Shown piece after piece: positions 21,071 to 30,177 of a stretch of DNA of 64,000 bases. This DNA comes from Erwinia phyllosphaerae. GTDB taxonomy: Bacteria > Pseudomonadota > Gammaproteobacteria > Enterobacterales > Enterobacteriaceae. The stretch covers positions 124,001 through 188,000 of the forward strand of contig NZ_JAHSPF010000002.1 in assembly GCF_019132875.1 (NCBI RefSeq), read 5' to 3'. Within the stretch, counting starts at the first letter, position 1. Each line of letters starts with the position of its first letter. The notes beneath the pieces are model-generated. The model worked only from the letters and a program-made list of their open reading frames with translations, was not told where the DNA came from and did no database searches. Position numbers and translations under genes: made by a program.

Positions 21071-23751
21071 GGCGTCTCCTGCAGATCGTCCAGCTGGCGC
21101 ATAACAGCTTCTACCGCCGGTGTTAAGGACGCGGTCCAGGCTGCGCCATCCAGAGGTGCTTCCTGTTCTGCCGCCGTTTCGATTTGCTGAAGCAGCACGG
21201 TCAGTACCTGAAAGCGAAAGGCTGAAGCTTCGCCGCGTAGCTTATGTGCCAGCCGTCGTATCCGATCCCGGTCCGCGTCGGCCAGCGCCTCTTTTAACCG
21301 GGCGATGTTTTCAGGAAGCTCGGTAGCAAAAAGCGTCAGAAGCTCATCCAGCAGCGCATCGTCGATCCCAAGCTGCGCAATCAACGTTTGCCTGTCCGGC
21401 AAGGCCTCTGGCTCCCTCTCTTTCAGCGGCAGCGCCATTACCCGGTTTATTTCAGCCTGAATAATCTCCATGCTCATTGGCTTGGCGATATAGCCATCAA
21501 AGCCGTGCGTCAGGCAAAACTCCTCATCGCCTTTCATCGCATGCGCGGTCATGGCAATAATCCGCTGGTGGGCACGAGACGGATTATGGGCTTCGCGGTC
21601 GCGGATCAGGCGAGTGGCGTGCTCGCCATCCATCTCCGGCATTTGCAAATCCATCAGAATCAGATCCCAGCGAGTAGTATCGAGCAGTTCCAGGGCTTCA
21701 AGACCGTTGTTGGCAACCGCGAACTCGTGGCCAAGGCGGGTCAGAAAATGCGTTGCCAGCTTTTGGTTCACCAGATTATCTTCGGCCAGCAAAATGCGTA
21801 ACGTCGTGCCGCGTGCCACCGTTAAGGGCGCGGCGGGCGAAGGGGCGGACAAGGAGGCTGGCTGTAGCCGTAACGCGGCCAGGATCGCCTCATAAAGCTC
21901 CCGCTGGTCGACTGGCTTACTCAGAAAATGCGTGATCCCGATGCGCTTCATCTGCTCCGCATCCATATGGCGGCTCATGGAGCTGAGCATAATAATCTGG
22001 CAGTGCGCCAGCTCCGGCGTCGCTTTTATCTCCTGGGCCAGCGTCATTCCGTCTTTTACCGGCATCTGCGCATCCAGCAAAAGCAGAGGGAAATCAGGCT
22101 GTTGCTGTAGCAAGACCAGAGCCGCCTCGGCACTCTCCGCCAGCGTGGGCTTCAGACCCATATTCCGCAGCATATCGCTCATTAAGTGCCGGTTGGTGGC
22201 ATTATCATCAATGACCAATACGGGAACGCTGGCTAAAGGCGGTGAGGCCTTCAGCGGTTCAGCGGCACTCTGTACCGCGACGGGCAGGCTAAAGCTGAAC
22301 ACGCTACCCTGGCCGGGCTCGCTTTTGACGCTGAGTTCGCCGCCCAGCATCTCGACCAGCCGCGCCGAAATGGTCAGGCCAAGTCCCGTACCGCCATATT
22401 TTCGCGTCGTGGACGTATCAGCCTGGCTGAAAGACTCAAAAATAATCTGCTGTTTCTCTTTGGGAATGCCAATACCGGTATCGCGAACCTGAAATTTTAA
22501 GCGATGCGGCTGTTCGGAGGTGACCGAAAGCTCCACTTCCCCGGTGTGCGTAAATTTCAGGGCATTACTGACGAGGTTGGTTAATACCTGGCGCAGGCGA
22601 ACGGTATCCGTCAGAAGTTTGAGCGGCGCTTCTGGAGCAACCTGTATTAACAACTCTATATTTTTTTCCGACGCGGAAGGCAGCAGTGGGCGTATCACCG
22701 ACTGAAGCCAAGGGCGTATTTCGAACTCTTCTTCATCCAGTTCGATTTTACCCGCTTCGATTTTCGAGTAATCCAGAATATCGTTGATAACGCGCAGCAG
22801 CGTATGGGCGGAGTGATAAACCAGCGTCATATATTCCCGCTGCTCTTCCGTCAGTGGGTTATCAAGACAGAGCTGGGTCATGCCAAGAATGCCGTTCATC
22901 GGCGTACGAATTTCATGGCTCATATTGGCAAGAAAAGCGCTTTTCGCTTCGTTAGCGGCACGCGCGGCGGCCACCGCCTGCAAAGAGAGCTGTTCCGCCT
23001 CTTTGCGTTTGGTAATGTCCTGTAGCGTCCCGATAACCCGTGCCGTACCGCCTTCTACCGTGACGCTGGCGACCTGGCCTGACAGCAGCATCCAGCGGTA
23101 TTCGCCGTTAAGGTGAAGTAAGCGGATCTCTCTTTCAAAGATAGGCAGCTGCGAATTACTGGCGCTGGCAAACAGCCGCTGAAGCGGTTCACGATCTTCA
23201 GGATGAAGCAGCGTATCAAGTAAGCTTGAGCTGTAGTGCCAGGTTTCACGCGGATAGCCAAGCATGTTGAGTAAGGCGTCGTTAACCTGTAACAGGTCGT
23301 TATCCTGCTGCCAGTCCCAGATGCCAATTTGTGTCGATTCTGCGGCCAGAACAAAATCCTCGTGCAGCTGCTGGCGCGACTCGTTAATAAGCTCAAAGCC
23401 GGACATATCAATATGCAGGCTGACGATGCCGCCCTGCGGCGTGCGGTTGTGCTGCACAAAAACTTTCCGGTTACCGATGCGCCGCATTTCGCTGTGATTA
23501 TCAAGCCGACAGCGACTCACCAGGTTTTCCACCATATCCTGTTTGCGCTGGTCGTTTTCCGTCATGTAGACCGAAGCGATAAAATTTTCCGCTATCTGCG
23601 TCAGCGTCATCCCCAGGCAGAGACGCTCCTCTATTCCCGGATAGAAGCGTACTACCTGCTTGTTGTAAGCGGTTAACCGCTCGTTGGCATCGTACATAAG
23701 TACTGCTGCGCGCAGCGAATCAAGCGCTTGAGGTAACTGAACTTCAGGCAT
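21067..23751 (-). CDS. Soluble hybrid sensor histidine kinase (PAS-PAS-HisKA-HATPase-REC-REC-Hpt)
   Basis: An 894-residue kinase with no membrane segments. PAS-like domains are at about 10-115 and 130-250. HisKA carries H279 (NMSHEIRTPMNGI). The HATPase_c boxes are NLVSNALKF, DTGIGIP and GTGLGLT. Two receiver domains carry D560 (LLLLDAQMP) and D701 (DLILMDLQMP). The C-terminal Hpt carries H836 (LAHKLRGEAS). A full phosphorelay is thus present in one chain, able to pass phosphate to a separate receiver. The obvious local target is the REC-PP2C protein at 32336. It is embedded in the glycan operon, 8 nt after the third DUF3131-like gene. Confidence 0.93.
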   Translation of the reverse strand: MPEVQLPQALDSLRAAVLMYDANERLTAYNKQVVRFYPGIEERLCLGMTLTQIAENFIASVYMTENDQRKQDMVENLVSRCRLDNHSEMRRIGNRKVFVQHNRTPQGGIVSLHIDMSGFELINESRQQLHEDFVLAAESTQIGIWDWQQDNDLLQVNDALLNMLGYPRETWHYSSSLLDTLLHPEDREPLQRLFASASNSQLPIFEREIRLLHLNGEYRWMLLSGQVASVTVEGGTARVIGTLQDITKRKEAEQLSLQAVAAARAANEAKSAFLANMSHEIRTPMNGILGMTQLCLDNPLTEEQREYMTLVYHSAHTLLRVINDILDYSKIEAGKIELDEEEFEIRPWLQSVIRPLLPSASEKNIELLIQVAPEAPLKLLTDTVRLRQVLTNLVSNALKFTHTGEVELSVTSEQPHRLKFQVRDTGIGIPKEKQQIIFESFSQADTSTTRKYGGTGLGLTISARLVEMLGGELSVKSEPGQGSVFSFSLPVAVQSAAEPLKASPPLASVPVLVIDDNATNRHLMSDMLRNMGLKPTLAESAEAALVLLQQQPDFPLLLLDAQMPVKDGMTLAQEIKATPELAHCQIIMLSSMSRHMDAEQMKRIGITHFLSKPVDQRELYEAILAALRLQPASLSAPSPAAPLTVARGTTLRILLAEDNLVNQKLATHFLTRLGHEFAVANNGLEALELLDTTRWDLILMDLQMPEMDGEHATRLIRDREAHNPSRAHQRIIAMTAHAMKGDEEFCLTHGFDGYIAKPMSMEIIQAEINRVMALPLKEREPEALPDRQTLIAQLGIDDALLDELLTLFATELPENIARLKEALADADRDRIRRLAHKLRGEASAFRFQVLTVLLQQIETAAEQEAPLDGAAWTASLTPAVEAVMRQLDDLQETP

Positions 23752-23759
23752 AGTCTCTC

Positions 23760-25160
23760 CTAATCTGCGGCATCAGCGGTGCTGGCAACCACTGGAAAGC
23801 AGCGCTGCGGTGCGGTAAAAGGGTCGTCCAGCTGCCGCCGAAAATAGCTTTGCGCAGAGATTTCACCGTGACGGAGCAGCGGCCCCATATTGCTTTTAAA
23901 AAACAGCGCTTCCAGCACCATAGCGTTAGTGGAAAGCGTGATAGCGCGGTTATAGCTGCCCGTAGCTTCCACGCGGCCTTCAAACCAGCCGCGAGCGGGA
24001 TCGTTTTGTAGCCGGGTCATTTTCATTAGCGCATCGGTAAAAGGCGTGTCCCATAGCGTCCAGAGTCCGAACACGGCCCGGGTCGAAACCTGAGCCAGCC
24101 GCGGTACCCATTTGCCCTCGTCCGACAGCGTGTTCCAGGCGTAGCCGTTGGCAAAAATGGTGTCGTTAACGTGCCACGGTGGCGCAGAGATAGAAAAGTC
24201 GCTGCGGGCGGTCAGAATTTTTTCTTTTTCCCAGCGCATTTCCTGCACGCGATAAACGTTGCTGGCGCGCTGGCGCAGCAGGTTGATAACGTCACGATCC
24301 GCGCCCGGTAATTCCCAGCCATACTCTATGCCGCTCAGGGCATACGGCGTGGTGGTGATAGCGGATGGCGTCCAGGTCGTGCGGGGATCGCGCGCATCAA
24401 TATCAAGTGCAAGGCCGTTAATGATGACGTGCTGCGCGGGAGGCCGTAGCGATTGCTGATTAGCAAATCCCCACAGGCCAAAACCTGCCGCGCTGTATTC
24501 GCTGTCGCCAAGCCGACCCTCTGCACGGGTAATCAGCTTTTTATCCTGCATCTGGCCGCTGTAAAGCTGGCCTTTATCATCCACGAGTCGGCAAAAATCC
24601 CAGCGCAGAAGAGTACGCTCCAGGTATTCGCTGTATTCCGGATGAAAAGCCGCGACGATGCGCAGCGCCATCAGCAGCCGGGCAATATCACGGGACGACC
24701 AGCCAATCACCTGCGGCGTATTGCCATAGCCGACCATCTTCACCGTTTGCGTGTTATAAAGCAGGTTAGGCAGTTTGGCCGGGGTTAGCGGCATCTGGTT
24801 CAGCGTGCCGAGCAGCAGCGTCAGGCGCTGGTCGAAGGCGGCATCGTCTATCAGGTTGAGCTGCCGTGCGGCGGTCAGGGCAATAAGAACATCGCCCATC
24901 TGCCACAGGCTGGCGACCGGCCGCTTATCTTCTCCGTTTACCAGCCCGCTGCCCGCCTGGCTGTTATTTTCAAAATAGCGCCAGGCAATGGTTGCCCAGC
25001 GTTGCTCCTCCGTATTCAGCTTGCCCATTCGTGCAGTGGTATGCCATCCGCCGTTCACCAGCCAGCGCCAGCCCGCCGCGTCCTGGCGCGCCAGCAGCCA
25101 GCCAGCCGCCGCCAGCAACACCAGCAGCAGGATAACGACACGCGTTACTGTTTTAGGCAT
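23760..25160 (-). CDS. DUF3131-like membrane-anchored protein (third paralogue)
   Basis: A 466-residue protein with one N-terminal membrane anchor or signal (VVILLLVLLAAAGWLLA). The body is a helical repeat-like domain sharing motifs with its two neighbours: IAWRYFENNSQ...SGLVN near the start, DIARLLMALRIV in the middle, and the C-terminal STNAMVLEALFFKSNMG. The family resembles DUF3131, whose fold is expected to be an alpha/alpha toroid like glucoamylases; activity is unknown. It overlaps the preceding paralogue by 16 nt. Its periplasmic location and operon suggest a role in processing, binding or export of the polymer made by the GT2 synthase. Confidence 0.82.
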   Translation of the reverse strand: MPKTVTRVVILLLVLLAAAGWLLARQDAAGWRWLVNGGWHTTARMGKLNTEEQRWATIAWRYFENNSQAGSGLVNGEDKRPVASLWQMGDVLIALTAARQLNLIDDAAFDQRLTLLLGTLNQMPLTPAKLPNLLYNTQTVKMVGYGNTPQVIGWSSRDIARLLMALRIVAAFHPEYSEYLERTLLRWDFCRLVDDKGQLYSGQMQDKKLITRAEGRLGDSEYSAAGFGLWGFANQQSLRPPAQHVIINGLALDIDARDPRTTWTPSAITTTPYALSGIEYGWELPGADRDVINLLRQRASNVYRVQEMRWEKEKILTARSDFSISAPPWHVNDTIFANGYAWNTLSDEGKWVPRLAQVSTRAVFGLWTLWDTPFTDALMKMTRLQNDPARGWFEGRVEATGSYNRAITLSTNAMVLEALFFKSNMGPLLRHGEISAQSYFRRQLDDPFTAPQRCFPVVASTADAAD

Positions 25161-26695
25161 GAGGTGGCTACCGGCGGCAGTTTAACGGGCGCCTGGCTGT
25201 CACAGCGGGCGCACTTGCAGGCGCGGCAGGATGGTGCCGTACGCACGGCGGTTCCGCTTTGCTCACACCAGGTTTTAATGCCAGGCGTCACGCTAAGAAA
25301 CGGGCGATTGCGTTTGCCGTTGTTCTCTTCAAAGGTGTCGACCAGACGTTTCTCCCACATCGAGGGCGCATAGTCGCTCTTGCGAGGATCGTTGCTATTA
25401 AAGCGCAGCAGCTTGCCCTCTTTTTTAAACAGCAGTGCTTCGAGCATGATGCCGTTATTATTGGCGGTAAACTCTTTGATTGGCCCGTCGCCGTTCTCAT
25501 ACAGCCCTTCGTAATAGCCTTTATCTTTTTCATCGGCATTTTCAATCGCATCAAACAGACGATCGGTATAAGGCGAGTCCCATAGAACCCACATGCCGAG
25601 CGCTGCTTTCAGCGATACCGCCGCCACATTAGGGACATACTGGCCTTTATCGGTGATGGTGTTCCAGTTGTAGCCGTCGCTGTAAACGGTGTCGTAAACG
25701 AAGTAGGGTGGCTTATCGAGCTGATGTTCCGATCGCGCGGTCAGCGTCCCCGTAATCATGTAGCGATTTTCCTGCGCCTGATAAACGCGATCGGCAAAAT
25801 TCTTCATCCAGGGATGGCTGAAATTGTTAGGGCTGTTCGAGCGGTCTTCACTGTCGTCCCAGCCCATTTCCAGCCCGTGGAGCAGATAGGATTCGGTAAC
25901 AACATAGTTATGCTGATTCGTTAAGCGTGAGTCGCGGGAATCGTAGGGCACCAGCACGCAGTAGATATCCGCAAGGGCATAGGGTTCTGGCCGACTTGCC
26001 TGACAGGTGGAAAAGCCCCACAGCTGATAGCCTGCCGCCGCGTACTCTTCGTAGCCGAGACGGCCTTCCTGGACATACTGCGGCTGCTTATCTTTATCCA
26101 GATAAGCGCCATAAAGCGTTCCGCAGTCATCCACCACATGGGTGAAATCCCAGCCGAGCACTACGTTATCAATGTTGTTAGCGTGTTCCGGATAGCGTTC
26201 TTTGATGATCTTCAGCCAGAGCAGCATGCGGCCAATATCGATAGCGGAAAAACCAATCTCGCCCGGTTTGTTCAGGTAGTTCACCTTTTGGGCCGTGATG
26301 GTGTTGTAGGCTTTGTTAGGCACCTGGTTTTGAAACAGCACCAGCTTGTTAAGCGTGGCCATAAACTGCAAAAAGCGGCGGTCGAACTCCGCTTTATCAA
26401 TAATGCCCAGCTCTCTTGCTGCGGTCAGCGCGGCAAGATAGGACGCGCTATCCCACATGGTGGTAGAAGGATATTTGTTTACCGCATTCACCAGCCCGGT
26501 AGTGGGCTGGTAGTTAGCAATAAAATAGGCCCAGGCATTTCTTGCTATGTTCATTTCACGCGGCGTTAATTCGCCATGTCGAACTTTATAATCGGAAGCG
26601 GGCAGGCTTATCGCCGCCTGTAGCGCAGGTGCCGCCAGCATCAGCAGCATCAGCAAAAGGCCTGCACGGGTTTGACGAAGCCATAATAATTTCAT
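25145..26695 (-). CDS. DUF3131-like secreted protein (second paralogue) with Cys-rich tail
   Basis: A 516-residue protein with a cleavable signal peptide (AGLLLMLLMLAAPALQAAIS). It is the best conserved of the three paralogues: NAWAYFIANYQPTTGLVNAV, the long repeat-like middle with DIGRMLLWLKII and WDFTHVVDDCGTLYGA, and NNNGIMLEALLFKKEGKLL. After residue ~470 it carries a short Cys-rich extension (APSCRACKCARCDS) that the other two lack and that could bind a metal or form disulfides. It couples to its upstream neighbour by an ATGA overlap. Periplasmic, function unknown. Confidence 0.84.
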   Translation of the reverse strand: MKLLWLRQTRAGLLLMLLMLAAPALQAAISLPASDYKVRHGELTPREMNIARNAWAYFIANYQPTTGLVNAVNKYPSTTMWDSASYLAALTAARELGIIDKAEFDRRFLQFMATLNKLVLFQNQVPNKAYNTITAQKVNYLNKPGEIGFSAIDIGRMLLWLKIIKERYPEHANNIDNVVLGWDFTHVVDDCGTLYGAYLDKDKQPQYVQEGRLGYEEYAAAGYQLWGFSTCQASRPEPYALADIYCVLVPYDSRDSRLTNQHNYVVTESYLLHGLEMGWDDSEDRSNSPNNFSHPWMKNFADRVYQAQENRYMITGTLTARSEHQLDKPPYFVYDTVYSDGYNWNTITDKGQYVPNVAAVSLKAALGMWVLWDSPYTDRLFDAIENADEKDKGYYEGLYENGDGPIKEFTANNNGIMLEALLFKKEGKLLRFNSNDPRKSDYAPSMWEKRLVDTFEENNGKRNRPFLSVTPGIKTWCEQSGTAVRTAPSCRACKCARCDSQAPVKLPPVATSCLKQ

Positions 26696-28041
26696 TTAGA
26701 AGCGACTCCTTGTTGCGGGCTTATAACGGCTGACGCCGGAGCAGGGCAGCCCAGGCAAAGTAGTTGGCCATGGGCAATGTAAGAGAGGCTTTCCAGCACC
26801 ATTGCGTTAGTGTCGGCATTCACAGCAGAATTCATGCTGCCGTCGGGATTGAAGCCCGCTTTCCAGCCTTTTCCCGGTTCTATCATTGGCAGCATCTGCT
26901 GCCGTAGCGCTTCGCTCCAGTGGTTGCGAAACAGAGCGTACCAGGCAAAAGCGGAACGGGTAGAGACAAGCGCACGATCGGTAAGCGCTTCGCCTGCATG
27001 ATTATTGTCCTCCTGCTGCGGCTGACTGCCCGGCAGGGCGCTGGCAAAATCGGGCGCCTGCTCGGCGTAATCCGCATTGATTTCACCCTCATTTTCCGGC
27101 TTGCCGGTGCGCTGCTGTAGGATTTGCATCAGACGCCAGGTTATCTCTCCGCTACGGGCATCGAAACCCTGTTCCAGACCGCTAAGCAGATAAGGCATGC
27201 TGACCAGAGAGGGCTGTTTTCCCCACGGCGTCCGTATGCCTTCATCCGGCATGGCATAGCCGTCGATCTCTATCATTTTCAGGCCATCCGGCGGCTGGCT
27301 AACGGCGAGACCGGCAGCGGCATTGATCAGCCGCAGCACGCTACCCGCATAAAGCCGGTAGCCGTAGCTGCTGCGCGGATCGTCAGTACGAATAACCCAG
27401 CGGTTAACGGGCAGGCTGGCACCTTGCGGCCCGCTGCTCTGCAATAGCGCGGCAAGCTGCCACTTAGCCAGTAGCTGGTTGACCTCAACGGCGTGCTGTG
27501 GATAGCGCCAGAGTAAGATCTGCAACGGCATCAGCAGGCGACCCATATCAATGGCTGAACCGACATTGCCATTGGGTGAGGCGATCGGCAACAGCGTATC
27601 CGCATGATAGAGGGCGGCAGGCAATCCTTCAGGCTGAAGCGGCAGTTCGCCAAGGGAGGCAAGGGCAGAGGTAATCCGGTCGTCAAATTCGTCTGCGGGA
27701 ATAATCTGTAGCTGAAACGCCGCAATCGTAGCCAGCAGATAGCTGCCGGTGCTCCAGAGGCTTAGCCAGGGCTTAGCCGCTTCGGCATTTACCAGGCCAT
27801 TGGGCTGGCTGTTGTTGATAAAATATTGCCAGGCGATGCGCGCCCAGACGGCCTCGTCGAAGGTAAGCTCACGCGGCTGCGGCAAAGGAGGAAAACTTTT
27901 GCTCAGTACAATACCGTCAGAGGTTTCAACCCGTGTAGGCATCTGCCTTTCTACCCACAAAACGATGGCAAAACCGAGCAGAAAGCCGATCAGGATAGTC
28001 AGATAGCTGCGGGCGCTGAGAATACCGGCTTTCAGGCTCAT
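26692..28041 (-). CDS. DUF3131-like membrane-anchored protein (first paralogue)
   Basis: About 449 residues with one N-terminal transmembrane helix (YLTILIGFLLGFAIVLWVE) and a periplasmic domain. Shared motifs are IAWQYFINNSQPNGLVNAE, AIDMGRLLMPLQILL and ADTNAMVLESLSYIA. It ends with two close cysteines (LLCLGCPAP). I set the start at 28041, where ATGA overlaps the stop of the synthase gene and GGAGG stands upstream; a further 12 codons are open before it. It is the most divergent of the three paralogues. Coupling with the GT2 gene implies stoichiometric expression with the synthase. Confidence 0.82.
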   Translation of the reverse strand: MSLKAGILSARSYLTILIGFLLGFAIVLWVERQMPTRVETSDGIVLSKSFPPLPQPRELTFDEAVWARIAWQYFINNSQPNGLVNAEAAKPWLSLWSTGSYLLATIAAFQLQIIPADEFDDRITSALASLGELPLQPEGLPAALYHADTLLPIASPNGNVGSAIDMGRLLMPLQILLWRYPQHAVEVNQLLAKWQLAALLQSSGPQGASLPVNRWVIRTDDPRSSYGYRLYAGSVLRLINAAAGLAVSQPPDGLKMIEIDGYAMPDEGIRTPWGKQPSLVSMPYLLSGLEQGFDARSGEITWRLMQILQQRTGKPENEGEINADYAEQAPDFASALPGSQPQQEDNNHAGEALTDRALVSTRSAFAWYALFRNHWSEALRQQMLPMIEPGKGWKAGFNPDGSMNSAVNADTNAMVLESLSYIAHGQLLCLGCPAPASAVISPQQGVASK

Positions 28042-29903
28042 ACGGGACCCGCCTCCTGCACGGTCGGCGGCGTCCACATGGCTGCCATAATCATTGGCAT
28101 CATGGCAGCAATATTTACCGCTCCCCAGAAGATATTAATCACATAACCCGACGGGTCATCGACGTTGCCTCGCGCCACCTGAATGCCGCCCCAGATAAGC
28201 CCCAGCAGCGTCAGCGCGACAATCGCCAGCTGCGGCTTGACCAGATAGAGAAAACGGCCGGACTGCCGCTCTTTTGGCGTGACGTGGAATTTAACCTTTT
28301 CTCCCCGCAGCACCGTATTTAGCGCACGCAAATTGACAGAGAAAAAAGCCAGGTAGGATGAGCGTCCATCCCAGGCGGAAATGCCCCATGTGCCGAACAT
28401 AAAGGCCAGCTCGGAGACGATAAAAAACGGCAAAAAATGCAGATAAAAAGGCGTGGAATAGGCCGACACTGGTGGGATACCGGTAAAAAGGTAAACCAGC
28501 GGAGAAATGAGAAAAACCGTGTTCCAGATGCAGGCAAGATAGGACCAAAAGGTAGTGCCGTACATCAGGGTTTGCCCCAGGCTTAGCCTGAAGCGCCGAC
28601 GGCTGAAAATTTTATCGTGGAACAGAATATCCAGCGAGCCAGCGGCATATTTAAAACGCTGGATCATCCAGGTTAAGAGATCCTGCGGCGACAGCATTTT
28701 AGATTCAATACCGGGATGCATCACCGACCGCCAGCGACGGCCGCTGTCGCCGTGCAGCACGATAGAAGTATAAATGTCCTCGGAAACATGGAATTTATAC
28801 GGCGTTAGTTCGGTGTCGTTAATTACGTGGGGACGCATCGCCATACTCAACGCGGCCCGCGTCTCTTCATCGCTGATATCGCGCGTATAGCGTGCAATTT
28901 CTTCTTCGACAGTAAAAACGTAGCTGCGCAGTGCCGCCTGCATAACTGCTTCACGTCGATGGATGGAGGCCGCTCCGCAGCAGAATGCCGCGTTAGCCCA
29001 GTTGCGCCGCCGCAGGATCACATCATAAAACATGCGCGGATCGTTAAAAAAAGGATCGCTGCCGACGGTCAGACGACCAAATACGCCCTCGGTCAAACGG
29101 CCGAAAAGATAGCCCGGTAGTCCGGCACGACGACGCAGCCAGCTGGCGAAGCGTTCTCCTTCAGGCAGATCGTAAAACCACTGCGGCGTCTGTACCCAGG
29201 CAACGTCCGGATCGCGGAAGTAGCCGAGCGTATTCGCCAGCAGCGTGGGAAATACGCGAGTATCGGCATCGCAAATAACCAGAAAGTCGCCGTCGGTCTG
29301 CTCCATCCCGTTGCGGATATTGCCCGCCTTGAAGCCGATATTATTCTCACGGCTAATATAGCCGACGCATTCCTGCTCGCAGACCGCGCGCATTTCAGGC
29401 CGCTTGCCGTCATCAAGAACATGGATCTTAAAAATGATTTTGCCGGGATAGCGCATTTTCAGCGCGTCCTGAATAGAAAGCCTGACCAGCTCCGGATCTT
29501 CCGAATAGGTGGCAATAAACAGATCTACCTTCGGCGGGCGGGATTCACCCTGATCCTCAGGCTGCAGGCAATCGTTAATATCTTCTGGCGCCGAGAAGCG
29601 CGGAGGATCTTTTTCCTGCCAGATATTGATAGTAAACAACAGCGTTCCGAACCAGGCGAAGGTTTCCGCCATAGCCAGCGGCACGGCATACCATAAGGCG
29701 TCCATATTCAGTGAAGCCGTCCAGCGCCAGCGGATGTAGTTGGCCCCCAGAATCAATCCGGCTACGGCAAGAATTTGCCACGCTTTTACCACCCATGCTG
29801 GCGTGGACAAGGGGTCGGGCGGGCGGCGCTGCTCAAAACGTGAAAAATAGTGATCCATTGGCGTCCGGTCTCTGTCTGATAGGGCCGTTGTATGCTTTTT
29901 CAC
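28038..29903 (-). CDS. GT2 polysaccharide synthase, cellulose-synthase/OpgH-like, no PilZ domain
   Basis: A 621-residue membrane processive glycosyltransferase. Two N-terminal helices (residues ~38-95) precede the cytosolic GT-A domain: DLFIATYSEDPELV, VLDDGKRPE, the DxD motif ICDADTRVF, the catalytic SED in HVSEDIYTS, and a Q-x-x-R-W-like motif reading QRFKY. At least four further helices follow. The C-terminus stops after the last helix, so there is no PilZ c-di-GMP domain as in BcsA. The start is GTG 29903; an in-frame ATG at 29858 is an alternative. It heads a six-gene coupled operon. Product sugar and linkage unknown. Confidence 0.9.
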   Translation of the reverse strand: MKKHTTALSDRDRTPMDHYFSRFEQRRPPDPLSTPAWVVKAWQILAVAGLILGANYIRWRWTASLNMDALWYAVPLAMAETFAWFGTLLFTINIWQEKDPPRFSAPEDINDCLQPEDQGESRPPKVDLFIATYSEDPELVRLSIQDALKMRYPGKIIFKIHVLDDGKRPEMRAVCEQECVGYISRENNIGFKAGNIRNGMEQTDGDFLVICDADTRVFPTLLANTLGYFRDPDVAWVQTPQWFYDLPEGERFASWLRRRAGLPGYLFGRLTEGVFGRLTVGSDPFFNDPRMFYDVILRRRNWANAAFCCGAASIHRREAVMQAALRSYVFTVEEEIARYTRDISDEETRAALSMAMRPHVINDTELTPYKFHVSEDIYTSIVLHGDSGRRWRSVMHPGIESKMLSPQDLLTWMIQRFKYAAGSLDILFHDKIFSRRRFRLSLGQTLMYGTTFWSYLACIWNTVFLISPLVYLFTGIPPVSAYSTPFYLHFLPFFIVSELAFMFGTWGISAWDGRSSYLAFFSVNLRALNTVLRGEKVKFHVTPKERQSGRFLYLVKPQLAIVALTLLGLIWGGIQVARGNVDDPSGYVINIFWGAVNIAAMMPMIMAAMWTPPTVQEAGPV

Positions 29904-30177
29904 CTGATGAAATAAAAACAGTAATCTGTATGAAGGTGTTTACTTAAGTTGTTGTTAACTGGAATCATAGTTTGTGTAAAGGCTATTGCAAGATACGTAA
30001 AGGCAATGATTCATGGTTGTCTTCTAACCGACTGTTATATTGGTGTTTATAATATTTTTTTATTTTCATGGCGGCTGCGTGACTTAAATCGCAACGTGTC
30101 TACACTTTTCTTTACGTGGTAAACGCGCTTTTTCCTTATCATTCCGCTTCGCTTGATATTAATTATGGTAATGAATA
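29904..30177. promoter_or_regulatory. AT-rich divergent promoter region of the glycan locus
   Basis: This 274-bp gap separates the leftward synthase operon from the rightward OpgC operon and must hold both promoters. It is markedly AT-rich compared with its flanks. TTGATATTAATTATGGTAAT lies just before the acyltransferase start. I see no reliable sigma-54 element and no strong dyad, and I cannot place transcription starts. Confidence 0.45.
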
